Origin: JBDTMT01 sp033764095
GTDB taxonomy: Bacteria; Desulfobacterota; Binatia; HRBIN30; CADEER01
NCBI GenBank assembly: GCA_033764095.1
Contig: JANRJF010000272.1
Location: forward strand, 1-15,707
Length of the DNA stretch: 15,707 nucleotides
Direction: 5' to 3'
A program made the position numbers and the translations under genes. How positions within the stretch are numbered: position 1 is the stretch's first letter; each line of letters opens with the position of its first letter. Positions 7,961 to 15,632 of this stretch are shown here, piece after piece. Under the pieces are notes generated by a model. It was not told the origin of the DNA, ran no database searches, and saw only the letters and a program-made list of their open reading frames with translations.

Positions 7961-9759
7961 ACCTTTGCTCCGACCGGTATCGTAAACCAGAACTCGCTCC
8001 CGTGTCCGACGCTGGAGTCGACGCCGATCTCGCCGCCGTGCGCGGCGACGATCTCCTTGGCGATGGAGAGGCCGAGGCCGGCGCCGCCGGGGCGGTCGCC
8101 GCCCTGGCTGAACTTCTCGAAGATCACCTCGCGACGCTCGGGCGGGATGCCGGGGCCCTCGTCGGTGACGCTGAAGCGCAGGCTGCCGTCGTGCGGCGCG
8201 ACCCGCAGCGTCACCGGCGCGCCGGGCGGTGAATGGCGCACGGCGTTGCTCAGCAGGTTGGCGAAGACCAGCTGCAGGCGGTCGACGTCGACGGCGATCT
8301 CCGGCAGGCCGGGCGCCACCTGCGCGGTGAGTACCACCTGGCGATCGGCCGCGATGGTGCGCTGTGCGTCGAGCGCCGCGTCGACCAGCACGCGCGGCGC
8401 GGTCGGCCGCCGCGTCAGTTGCATGCGGCCGCCCTGTAGCTTGGCGAGATCGAGCAGCTCCTCGACGATGCGCTGCAGCCGCTCGGTCTCTTCGCGCGCC
8501 GCGTACAGCAGGTCGGCCTGGCGGTCGGTGAGCGGGCCGGCGGCATGCTCCAGCAACAGGTGCACGGCCATGCGCAGCGCGGTGAGCGGCGTGCGGACCT
8601 CGTGCGCGACGGTCGCCACCAGGTCGTTCTTCAACTGGTCGAACCGGTGCAGGCGGGTGACGTCCTGCAGCGCCACGGTGGCGCCGGTGACGCCGCCCTC
8701 CTCGCCGTACACCGGCGTGGCGCGGGCGAGGAAGTAGAGATCGCCCTCGCCCGGCGTGGCGATGCGCACCGCGTCCTCGAAGCCGCGCGGCACGAACGCG
8801 CCCTTGCCGGTCAGCACGTGACCGCGCGCCTGCTCGAGCACGGCGCGCAGCATCGGATCGGCGTTCGACAGGCGCCCGCCCCCGAGCAGGTGCTCGGCCG
8901 ATTGGTTGATGATCAGCACCTCGCCGCGCGCGTCGAACACCACCACCGCGTCGGGCAGGCTGTCGATCGCCGCCTGCGCCGCCTGCTGGGCGAGCAGCAG
9001 CTCGCCGAGCGAGCTCGAGCGGTAGCGGCTCAACCGATCGGCCATGGCGTTGAAGGTGGTCGCCAGCTGCGCCAGCTCGTCGCGGCCCTCGACGGTGACG
9101 CGCGCGGCGAAGTCGCCGCCGCCGATGCGGTCGGCGACGGCGCGCAGCCGCTGCAACGGCTGCACCAGGCGGGCGGTGAGCAGCGAGGTGGCGAGCAGCC
9201 CGAGCGCCAGCGCGGCGAGCGAGGCGACGATCATCACCGTGCCCATGCGCGCCGCGGTGGCCCGGGCGTGCTCGCTCTTCAGCAGCATGGCGTCCTGGTT
9301 GAGCTCGAGGATGCGGGAGGTGCTGGCGCTGAGCGCCGCGAAGGCGGGCGCGGTCTGCGCGAAGTAGGTCGCGCGGGCGGCGTCGGGTGCGGCGCGCAGC
9401 GCCGCCAGCGCGGCGACATACTCGCTCCACTGCGCGCGCAGCGCCTGGACCGCCTCGCCCTCGCCGACCTCGGTGATGTTGCTCTCCTCCAACGCCAGCT
9501 CGCTCTCGAAGCGCTGCCGCTGCGCGTCGGTGTCGGGCGGCGGCGGATGCCCGACGAGCGCGAACAGCGCGGCGCGGTCGAGCGCTTCGAGCGCGCCGCG
9601 CATGCGCTGTGCGGCCAGCACCGAGCGGTAGTTCTGCTGCAGGATCGCCTCGGCGCCGGCGCCCAGCGCGCCGATGGTGCGGACCGACAGCACCGCGACC
9701 ACCACTAGGGCGACGGCGAGCGGCGCCTGCGCGAGCAGGATGCGGGCGCGGAAGCTCAT
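7957..9759 (-). CDS. Sensor histidine kinase (TM-sensor-TM-HAMP-PAS-HisKA-HATPase), kdp-linked
   Basis: 600 residues. TM1 at about 8-27; a helical extracytoplasmic sensor about 30-170 (four-helix-bundle style, Ala/Glu rich); TM2 about 174-197; HAMP about 197-247; PAS about 258-368 (SLPDAVVVFDARGEVLIIN); HisKA with H386 in VATVAHEVRTPL; HATPase with N501/N505 (FANLLSNAVRH), D533 in DEGPGIPP and GGAGLGLSI at 558-566. All catalytic motifs are intact. It lacks the four short TM helices and GAF domain of KdpD, so it is not a KdpD C-terminus but a different kinase. Its ATG overlaps the stop of the KdpD-sensor gene by 4 bp (ATGA), which implies translational coupling. It probably phosphorylates the converging NtrC-type regulator. 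Confidence 0.92.
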   Translation of the reverse strand: MSFRARILLAQAPLAVALVVVAVLSVRTIGALGAGAEAILQQNYRSVLAAQRMRGALEALDRAALFALVGHPPPPDTDAQRQRFESELALEESNITEVGEGEAVQALRAQWSEYVAALAALRAAPDAARATYFAQTAPAFAALSASTSRILELNQDAMLLKSEHARATAARMGTVMIVASLAALALGLLATSLLTARLVQPLQRLRAVADRIGGGDFAARVTVEGRDELAQLATTFNAMADRLSRYRSSSLGELLLAQQAAQAAIDSLPDAVVVFDARGEVLIINQSAEHLLGGGRLSNADPMLRAVLEQARGHVLTGKGAFVPRGFEDAVRIATPGEGDLYFLARATPVYGEEGGVTGATVALQDVTRLHRFDQLKNDLVATVAHEVRTPLTALRMAVHLLLEHAAGPLTDRQADLLYAAREETERLQRIVEELLDLAKLQGGRMQLTRRPTAPRVLVDAALDAQRTIAADRQVVLTAQVAPGLPEIAVDVDRLQLVFANLLSNAVRHSPPGAPVTLRVAPHDGSLRFSVTDEGPGIPPERREVIFEKFSQGGDRPGGAGLGLSIAKEIVAAHGGEIGVDSSVGHGSEFWFTIPVGAKV

Positions 9760-10898
9760 TCCTCGCGCGCGTCGAGCGAGACCAGATGCAGATCGAAGCC
9801 CTCGCCGGCCTCGATCATGCGGTGCATGAAGGTCCAGCCGAGGCGCTGGCGCCAACGCGGCTGGTGCGAGCGGCCGATCAGGATGTGGCCGACGTGGTGG
9901 CGGCGGGCGAACTCGATCAGCGCCGGCACCGGATCGCTGGCCTGCAGGCGGCGCACCTCGGCGCCGAGCTCGCGCGCGCGGTTGATGTTGTCGATCAGGT
10001 GGCGCTGGGCGTCGGAGGCGATGCGCGTCGGCGCCTCGCCCGGCGTCTCGACGTAGACGACGAACCAGTCGGTGTTGAGGCGCCCGGCCATGCGCGAGCC
10101 GCGCCGCAGCAGGGCGGCGGCATTGGGCGCCGCCGACGACAGGCACACCATGACCCGCCCGACCCCGATGCCGCTGCCCGCCGCACCGCGCCCGTTGTCG
10201 TCGCGCGCGCTGCGCGAGTCGAGCCGCTCCGCCACCTCGCGCAGCGCCAGCTCGCGCAGGCTGGAGAGCTTGTCCTCCTTGAAGAAGTGCGCCAGCGCCC
10301 AATCGACCTTGCCGGGCGCGTAGATCTTGCCGGCGCGCAGGCGCTCGAGCAGGTCCTCGGCGTCGAGGTCGAGGTTGACCACCTGGTCGGCCTGCTTGAG
10401 CAGGCTGTCGGGCCCGGTCTCGCGGATGGTCACGCCGGTGGCGCGCTCGACCACGTCCTTCAGGCTCTCCAGGTGCTGGACGTTGAAGGCGCAGATGACG
10501 TTGATCCCAGCCTCCAGCAGCGCCAGCACGTCCTGGTAGCGCTTCTTGTGGCGCGAGCCGGGCGCGTTGGTGTGCGCCAGTTCGTCGACCACCGCCACCT
10601 GCGGCCGCCGCGCCAGCACCGCGTCCACGTCCATCTCCTCCACCGTCAGCCCGCGGTACTCGACGCGGCGGCGCGGCACGGCCTCCAACCCCGCCACCAG
10701 TGCGTCCGTCTCCGCCCGGCCGTGCGTCTCGACGAAGCCGAGCACGACGTCGACGCCGCGCCGCTGCAGCGCGTGCGCCTCCTCCAGCATGCGGTAGGTC
10801 TTGCCGACCCCCGCCGCCGGCCCGATGTACACCTTCAGCCGCCCGCGCTTGGCGCGCTCGACCAGCTCGAGAAAGTCCTCCGCCCGCGATGTCGTCAT
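9756..10898 (-). CDS. kdpD: Stand-alone KdpD sensor module (KdpD ATPase domain + USP domain), no kinase
   Basis: 380 residues. Residues 18-228 are the KdpD N-terminal domain: KVYIGPAAGVGKTYRML with Walker A 26-34, VVDELAHTNAPGSRHKKR with Walker B D105/E106, then FNVQHLESL, and APGKVDWALAHFF. Residues 247-375 are a universal-stress-protein domain ending in HILIGRSHQPRWRQRL. In ordinary KdpD (about 890 residues) these parts are followed by four TM helices, GAF and kinase; here the protein stops and a different kinase follows by a 4-bp overlap. It is soluble and likely senses the internal K+/ATP (possibly c-di-AMP) state and talks to that kinase or regulator. The start at 10898 lacks a clear ribosome-binding site; a strong palindrome ends 12 bp upstream. 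Confidence 0.93.
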   Translation of the reverse strand: MTTSRAEDFLELVERAKRGRLKVYIGPAAGVGKTYRMLEEAHALQRRGVDVVLGFVETHGRAETDALVAGLEAVPRRRVEYRGLTVEEMDVDAVLARRPQVAVVDELAHTNAPGSRHKKRYQDVLALLEAGINVICAFNVQHLESLKDVVERATGVTIRETGPDSLLKQADQVVNLDLDAEDLLERLRAGKIYAPGKVDWALAHFFKEDKLSSLRELALREVAERLDSRSARDDNGRGAAGSGIGVGRVMVCLSSAAPNAAALLRRGSRMAGRLNTDWFVVYVETPGEAPTRIASDAQRHLIDNINRARELGAEVRRLQASDPVPALIEFARRHHVGHILIGRSHQPRWRQRLGWTFMHRMIEAGEGFDLHLVSLDAREE

Positions 10899-10910
10899 GA
10901 ACGCGTAAGA

Positions 10911-10997
10911 GGAACCACGGATGAACACAGATGAACACGGATACGGCTCAGCCGGTCTGAGCCGTATCCGTGTTCATCGGTGTTCATCCGTGGTTCC
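10911..10997. repeat. Long palindrome with 41-bp arms between kdpC and kdpD
   Basis: The left arm 10911-10951 and right arm 10957-10997 are reverse complements with a single mismatch (the a of GAACACAG against the c of GAACACCG) and a 5-nt loop, CCGGT. The arms contain the direct subrepeat ATGAACACRG twice. As RNA this makes one very stable hairpin between kdpC and the kdpD start. The composition (ATGAACACGGAT) is much richer in A/T than the neighbouring genes, which marks it as foreign to them. I recall similar GAACCACGGATGAACAC palindromes in many environmental bacterial genomes; their number here cannot be seen. It may attenuate or stabilise the mRNA. Confidence 0.9.
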
Positions 10998-11004
10998 GTC
11001 TTCT

Positions 11005-11664
11005 TCAGGACTGACCGAACTGCCGATCGAGCGCCAGGTTGAGCAGCAGCACGTTGACGCGCGGCTCGCCGAGCAGGCCGAAGGTGCGGCCCTCGACGCG
11101 CGACTCGACGACGGCGCGGACGCGGGCCGGATCGACGCCGCGCGCGGCGGCGACGCGCGGCACCTGCCAGAGCGCCGCGGCGGGCGACAGGTGCGGGTCC
11201 AGGCCGCTGCCCGAGGCGAGCACCAGCTCGGCCGGTACCGGGCCGTCGGCGGCGGGATTGGCGGCCTGCAGCCGCGCCACCTCGGCGGCGACGCGGTCGC
11301 GCAGCTTCTGCGAGGTCGGGCCGAGGTTGGAGCCGCCCGAGGCGCTGGCGTCGTAGCCGTCGGTCCCCGCCGCCGAGGGGCGCGGCCAGACGTAGCGCGG
11401 GTCGGTGGCGCGCTGGCCGATGAGCTCCGAGCCGAGCGGCGTGCCGTCGGCGCGGTAGACCAGGCTGCCGTCCGCCAGCTCCGGCGCGAGGAGTTGCGCC
11501 GCGCCGGTGCACAGCAGCGGGTAGAGCAGCCCGGTGAGCAGCAGGGTGGCGAGCGTCGCGCGCAGCGCGACGGCGGTCTCGCGCCACTCCCAGCTCAGCG
11601 ACCAGCGATGAGCGCCGAGCGATGCGCGACGCGTGCCAGACTTCTCCATCGAAAGATCGGTCAT
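11005..11664 (-). CDS. kdpC: Potassium-transporting ATPase subunit KdpC
   Basis: 219 residues. One TM helix at 34-54 (LRATLATLLLTGLLYPLLCTG) is followed by the periplasmic KdpC domain with family hallmarks GTPLGSELIGQ (74-84), YVWPRPSA (91-98), SGGSNLGPTSQ (109-119), LASGSGLDPHLSPAAA (149-164) and EGRTFGLLGEPRVNVL (191-206). KdpC bridges KdpA and KdpB and raises the ATP affinity of the pump. Typical KdpC is about 190 residues; here residues 8-24 are an extra N-terminal piece (TRRASLGAHRWSLS) encoded by GCGATGAGCG-like repeat sequence shared with the upstream spacer. The ATG at 11664 is chosen because GAGGGA at 11671-11676 lies 6 nt upstream; M6 at 11649 is an alternative. Confidence 0.95.
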   Translation of the reverse strand: MTDLSMEKSGTRRASLGAHRWSLSWEWRETAVALRATLATLLLTGLLYPLLCTGAAQLLAPELADGSLVYRADGTPLGSELIGQRATDPRYVWPRPSAAGTDGYDASASGGSNLGPTSQKLRDRVAAEVARLQAANPAADGPVPAELVLASGSGLDPHLSPAAALWQVPRVAAARGVDPARVRAVVESRVEGRTFGLLGEPRVNVLLLNLALDRQFGQS

Positions 11665-11680
11665 TTCGAATCCCTCTTCC

Positions 11681-11750
11681 GCAACGAGCGATGAGCGATG
11701 AGTGAGGCGGCGGCGGAGCGTCTCATCGCTCATCGCTTCTCGCTCGTCGC
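11681..11750. repeat. GCGATGA-type inverted repeat between kdpB and kdpC
   Basis: Perfect 15-bp arms, GCGATGAGCGATGAG (11688-11702) and its complement (11722-11736), surround a 19-bp loop containing GGCGGCGGCGG. Outside them GCAACGAGCGA and TCGCTCGTCGC continue the pairing after a 7-nt bulge. Each arm is itself a tandem of GCGATGA. Related words continue into the 5' end of kdpC (11599-11632). It could form an intercistronic hairpin. No gene is present. Confidence 0.82.
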
Positions 11751-11755
11751 TGTCT

Positions 11756-13807
11756 TCACACCAGCCCGACGGCGGCGAGCACGACGTCGATCAGCTTGAT
11801 GCCGACGAACGGCGCGATGACGCCGCCGACGCCGTAGATGAGCAACGAGCGGCGCAGCACCGCGGCGGCGCCGATCGGCCGATAGGCGACGCCGCGCAGC
11901 GCCAGCGGGATCAGCGCGATGATGACCACCGCGTTGAAGATCACCGCCGCCAGGATGGCGCTGAATGGCGAGGCGAGGTGCATGACGTTGAGCGGCGCCA
12001 ACTGCGGGTACGCGATGATGAACAGCGCCGGCAGAATGGCGAAGTACTTGGCGACGTCGTTGGCGATCGAGAAGGTAGTCAGGCAGCCGCGCGTCATCAG
12101 CAGCTGTTTGCCCACTTCGACGATCTCCAGCAGCTTGGTCGGGTTGGAGTCGAGGTCGACCATGTTGCCGGCCTCCTTCGCCGCCTGCGTGCCGGTGTTC
12201 ATCGCCACGCCGACATCGGCCTGGGCGAGCGCCGGCGCGTCGTTGGTGCCGTCGCCGGTCATCGCCACCAGCTTGCCCTTCGCCTGCTCCGCCTTGATCA
12301 GGTGCATCTTCGCCTCCGGCGTCGCCTCGGCGAGGAAATCGTCGACGCCCGCCTCGTGCGCGATGGCGGCGGCGGTGCGCGGGTTGTCGCCGGTGATCAT
12401 GACGGTGCGGATCCCCATGGCGCGGAAGCGCTCGAAGCGCTCCTTGATGCCGCCCTTCACCACGTCCTTGAGGTGGATGACGCCGAGCAGCCGGGCGCCG
12501 TCGGCGACGGCGAGCGGCGTGCCGCCGGTGTCGGCGATGCCGTGCACGATGGCGTCGAGGCCGTTCGGCAGCGCGCCGCCGAGTCGCTCGACGTGGGCGC
12601 GGACGGCATCCACCGCGCCCTTGCGGATGACGCGGCCGTCGAGGTCGCAGCCGCTCATGCGGGTCTCGGCGCTGAACGGGATGAAGGTCGCGCCGATCTC
12701 GCGCACGTCGCGGCCGCGCAGGCGGTAGCGCTCCTTGGCGAGCACGACGATCGAGCGGCCCTCGGGCGTCTCGTCGGCCAGGCTGGCGAGCTGCGCCGCG
12801 TCGACCAGCTCGTCCTCGCGCACGTCGGCGGCGGGCAGGAACTCGGTCGCCATGCGGTTGCCGAGCGTGATGGTGCCGGTCTTGTCGAGCAACAGGGTGT
12901 CGACGTCGCCGGCCGCCTCGACGGCGCGGCCGCTCATCGCCAGCACGTTCTTGCGCAGCAGGCGGTCCATGCCGGCGATGCCGATCGCCGACAGCAGACC
13001 GCCGATGGTGGTCGGGATGAGGCACACCAGCAGCGCGAAGACGACGGTGAACGACAGCGCGATGCCGGAGTACAGCGCCAGCGGCACCAGCGTCACGCAG
13101 ACGACCAGGAAGATGATCGTCAGCACGACCAGCAGGATCTGCAGCGCGATCTCGTTCGGCGTCTTCTGGCGCTGCGCGCCCTCGACCAGGCCGATCATGC
13201 GGTCGAGGAACGACTGCCCCGGGTCGGCGGTGATGCGCACGACGATGCGGTCCGACAGCCCCTTGGTGCCGCCGGTGACCGCCGCGCGGTCGCCGCCGCT
13301 CTCGCGGATGACCGGCGCCGATTCGCCGGTGATCGCCGACTCGTCGACCGAGGCGATGCCCTCGATGATCTCGCCGTCGCCGGGGATCAGCTCGCCGGCC
13401 TCGACCACGACGCGGTCGCCCCTGCGCAGCTCGGAGGCCGGCACCTGCTGCTCGCCGGCGGCGCTCAGGCGGCGCGCGGTGGTCTCCTTGCGCATCTTGC
13501 GCAGCGTCGCCGCCTGCGCCTTGCCGCGTCCCTCCGCCACCGCTTCGGCGAAGTTGGCGAACAGCACCGTGAACCAGAGCCACAGGGTGATGGCGAAGGT
13601 GAACCACAGTGGCGCCGCGTCGGGCGGCGGGGCGAGCAGGTCGCGCAGCAGCAGCAGCGTGGTCAGCACGCTGCCGATCTCGACCACGAACATCACCGGG
13701 TTCTTCCACATGTGCTTTGGCGCCAGCTTGGCGACGCTCTCGCGCAGGGCGGGGACGATGAGGTCGGAGGAGAAGAGTGATTGCTGCTCGAGCGAGGGGC
13801 GGCTCAT
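11756..13807 (-). CDS. kdpB: Potassium-transporting P-type ATPase, catalytic subunit KdpB
   Basis: 683 residues, matching E. coli KdpB (682). P-type ATPase motifs in order: dephosphorylation loop TGES at 160-163 (S163 corresponds to the inhibitory phosphoserine of E. coli), CLIPTTIGGLLSAIGIAGMDR at about 262-281 in the membrane, phosphorylation site DKTGT with D308, then MITGDNPRTA and GDGTNDAPALAQADVG in the catalytic hinge, and the KdpB-specific TM5 segment FSIANDVAKYFAILPA with the Asp and Lys needed for coupling. It hydrolyses ATP to drive K+ passed from KdpA. The start at 13807 is preceded by GGAG with a 7-nt spacer; an in-frame extension to 13870 would only translate the heptamer repeat. 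All catalytic residues are intact. Confidence 0.98.
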   Translation of the reverse strand: MSRPSLEQQSLFSSDLIVPALRESVAKLAPKHMWKNPVMFVVEIGSVLTTLLLLRDLLAPPPDAAPLWFTFAITLWLWFTVLFANFAEAVAEGRGKAQAATLRKMRKETTARRLSAAGEQQVPASELRRGDRVVVEAGELIPGDGEIIEGIASVDESAITGESAPVIRESGGDRAAVTGGTKGLSDRIVVRITADPGQSFLDRMIGLVEGAQRQKTPNEIALQILLVVLTIIFLVVCVTLVPLALYSGIALSFTVVFALLVCLIPTTIGGLLSAIGIAGMDRLLRKNVLAMSGRAVEAAGDVDTLLLDKTGTITLGNRMATEFLPAADVREDELVDAAQLASLADETPEGRSIVVLAKERYRLRGRDVREIGATFIPFSAETRMSGCDLDGRVIRKGAVDAVRAHVERLGGALPNGLDAIVHGIADTGGTPLAVADGARLLGVIHLKDVVKGGIKERFERFRAMGIRTVMITGDNPRTAAAIAHEAGVDDFLAEATPEAKMHLIKAEQAKGKLVAMTGDGTNDAPALAQADVGVAMNTGTQAAKEAGNMVDLDSNPTKLLEIVEVGKQLLMTRGCLTTFSIANDVAKYFAILPALFIIAYPQLAPLNVMHLASPFSAILAAVIFNAVVIIALIPLALRGVAYRPIGAAAVLRRSLLIYGVGGVIAPFVGIKLIDVVLAAVGLV

Positions 13808-13838
13808 CGGACGTCTCCACGGGTCGGAGGAAGCGAAG

Positions 13839-13873
13839 GCAAAAGGCAAAAAGCAAAAAGCAAAAGGCAAAAG
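13839..13873. repeat. Heptamer array (GCAAAAR x5) between kdpA and kdpB
   Basis: Five contiguous 7-bp units GCAAAAG/GCAAAAA, with a decayed sixth unit (GCGAAGG) just before them. In the kdp mRNA this is a C/U-rich stretch (CUUUUGC units). The A/T-rich run is striking in a region of about 70% GC. It lies 31 bp upstream of the kdpB start, ahead of its ribosome-binding site. Such arrays can change unit number by slippage. No gene is present. Confidence 0.88.
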
Positions 13874-13900
13874 GGTGGAGGAGTCATCCGCCGCTCCACG

Positions 13901-15622
13901 TCAGAAGAACCTGCCGTCGAGCGCGACGAAGTGCTCGACCACCGGCCCCAGCGCCAGGGCAGGGAAGAAGGTGAGCGCGCCGACGATGACGATGACGCCG
14001 ACCAGCAGCCCGGCGAAGGTCGCGCCGTTGGTCGGGAAGGTGCCGAGCGAGGCCGGCACGACCTTCTTGTTGAGCAGCGCGCCGCCGATGGCGAGCGCCG
14101 GGATGATCATCAGGAAGCGCCCGATCAGCATGTCGAGGCCCAGCGTGGTGTTCCAGAAGGGGGTGTTGGCGTTGAGCCCGGCGAAGGCCGAGCCGTTGTT
14201 GCCGCCGCCGCTGGTGTAGGCGTAGAGGATCTCGCTCAGCCCGTGCGGCCCGGCGTTGTTGAGCGAGGCGACGCCATACGGCGCCACCGCCGCCCAGGCC
14301 GAGAAGCCGAGCAGGATGAGCGGGAAGATGAGGATGTAGAGCGCCGCCAGCTTCATCTCGCGCGCCTCGATCTTCTTGCCGAGGTACTCCGGCGTGCGCC
14401 CGACCATCAGGCCGGCGATGAAGACGGCGAGCACGACGAACACCAGCATGCCGTAGAGGCCGGCGCCGACGCCGCCGAAGATCACCTCGCCGAGCTGGAT
14501 GTTCAGCAGCGGCACCAGCCCGCCGAGCGGGTTGAAGCTGTCGTGCATGCTGTTCACCGCGCCGCACGAGGCGTCGGTGGTGACGGTGGCGAAGAGGGCC
14601 GAGTTGGCGATGCCGAAGCGCGCCTCCTTGCCTTCCAGGTTGCCGCTCGACGCATCGACCGCGAGGCCGGCGGTGGTCGGGTTCGGCTGGCTCTCGGCGT
14701 GGTACGCCACCGTCACGCCGACCAGGAACAGCAGCGCCATGGCGGCGAACAGCACCCAGCCCTGCTTCTGGTCGCGGGCCATGCGGCCGTACGTGTAGGT
14801 GAGCCCGGCCGGGATCAGGAAGATGGCCAGCATCTCCAGCCAGTTGGTGAACGGGTTGGGACTCTCGAACGGATGCGCGCTGTTGGCGTTGAAGAAGCCG
14901 CCACCATTGGTGCCGAGCTGCTTGATGGCCAGCTGCGAGGCCACCGGCCCGCGCGCGATGGTCTGCGCGCCGCCGTCGAGCGTCGTCACCACCGCGCTCG
15001 GCGCGAAGGTCTGCGGCACGCCCTGCCAGACCAGCAGCGCGGCGAGCAGCAGCGACAGCGGCAGCAGGAGGTAGACGATGCCGCGGATCAGGTCGGCCCA
15101 GAAGTTGCCGATCGACCGGCTGCCCTCCGGCCCGGGACGGCGGGTGATGCCGCGCGCCAGCGCCAGCGCGACGCCGATGCCGACCGCCGCCGAGGTGAAG
15201 TTGTGCCAGGCGAGCCCGGCCATCTGGCTCAGGTAGCTCATCGTCGTCTCGCCGCCGTACGACTGCCAGTTGGTGTTGGTGGTGAAGCTGGCGGCGGTGT
15301 TGAAGGCGAGGTCGGGCGGCACGGCGGCGAGGCCCTGCGGATTGAGCGGCAGCAGCGCCTGCAGGCGCAGCATCGCATAGGTGACGAGCAGCGAGGCGAG
15401 GCTGAAGACCAGCATCGCGAAGGTGTACTGTCCCCAGGTCTGCCCCTGCTCCGGCTGCACGCCGCAGAGGCGATAGAGCAGTCGCTCGAGCCAGCCGAAG
15501 ACGTGCGCCAGCGGGCGCCGCGGGCCCTCGTAGACGGCGTACATGTACGCGCCGATCGGCCGGGTCAGCGCCGCGATGACGAGCGCGAACAGTCCGATCT
15601 GCAGCCAACCGTCGATGGTCAT
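13901..15622 (-). CDS. kdpA: Potassium-transporting ATPase, K+-binding subunit KdpA
   Basis: 573 residues (E. coli 557), polytopic. The four pore-loop selectivity elements of this channel-like subunit can be read: FTTNTNWQSYGGE (113-125), GTNGGGFFNANSAHPFE (237-253), TTDASCGAVNSMHDSFN (348-364) and TSGGGNNGSAFAG (470-482). PLGGLVPLLNIQLGEVIFGGVGAGLYG (365-391) and MVGRTPEYLGKKIE are also hallmarks. KdpA binds K+ from outside with high affinity and passes it to KdpB. The ATG at 15622 has GAGGGG 6 nt upstream, and this ribosome-binding site overlaps the kdpF stop codon, so translation of the two genes is linked. A 93-bp repeat-bearing gap separates it from kdpB. Confidence 0.98.
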   Translation of the reverse strand: MTIDGWLQIGLFALVIAALTRPIGAYMYAVYEGPRRPLAHVFGWLERLLYRLCGVQPEQGQTWGQYTFAMLVFSLASLLVTYAMLRLQALLPLNPQGLAAVPPDLAFNTAASFTTNTNWQSYGGETTMSYLSQMAGLAWHNFTSAAVGIGVALALARGITRRPGPEGSRSIGNFWADLIRGIVYLLLPLSLLLAALLVWQGVPQTFAPSAVVTTLDGGAQTIARGPVASQLAIKQLGTNGGGFFNANSAHPFESPNPFTNWLEMLAIFLIPAGLTYTYGRMARDQKQGWVLFAAMALLFLVGVTVAYHAESQPNPTTAGLAVDASSGNLEGKEARFGIANSALFATVTTDASCGAVNSMHDSFNPLGGLVPLLNIQLGEVIFGGVGAGLYGMLVFVVLAVFIAGLMVGRTPEYLGKKIEAREMKLAALYILIFPLILLGFSAWAAVAPYGVASLNNAGPHGLSEILYAYTSGGGNNGSAFAGLNANTPFWNTTLGLDMLIGRFLMIIPALAIGGALLNKKVVPASLGTFPTNGATFAGLLVGVIVIVGALTFFPALALGPVVEHFVALDGRFF

Positions 15623-15632
15623 TTCACACCCC

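Noticed and set aside
10899..10938. Upstream starts for the KdpD sensor module inside the palindrome
   Set aside because: They have no ribosome-binding site and would translate repeat sequence; homology begins after the ATG at 10898.
13808..13870. In-frame upstream extension of KdpB (MPFAFCFLPFAF...)
   Set aside because: It is only translated heptamer repeat; the start at 13807 has a ribosome-binding site and gives the usual KdpB length.
13833..13873. CRISPR-like array
   Set aside because: The units are 7 bp and contiguous with no spacers, and no cas genes are seen.
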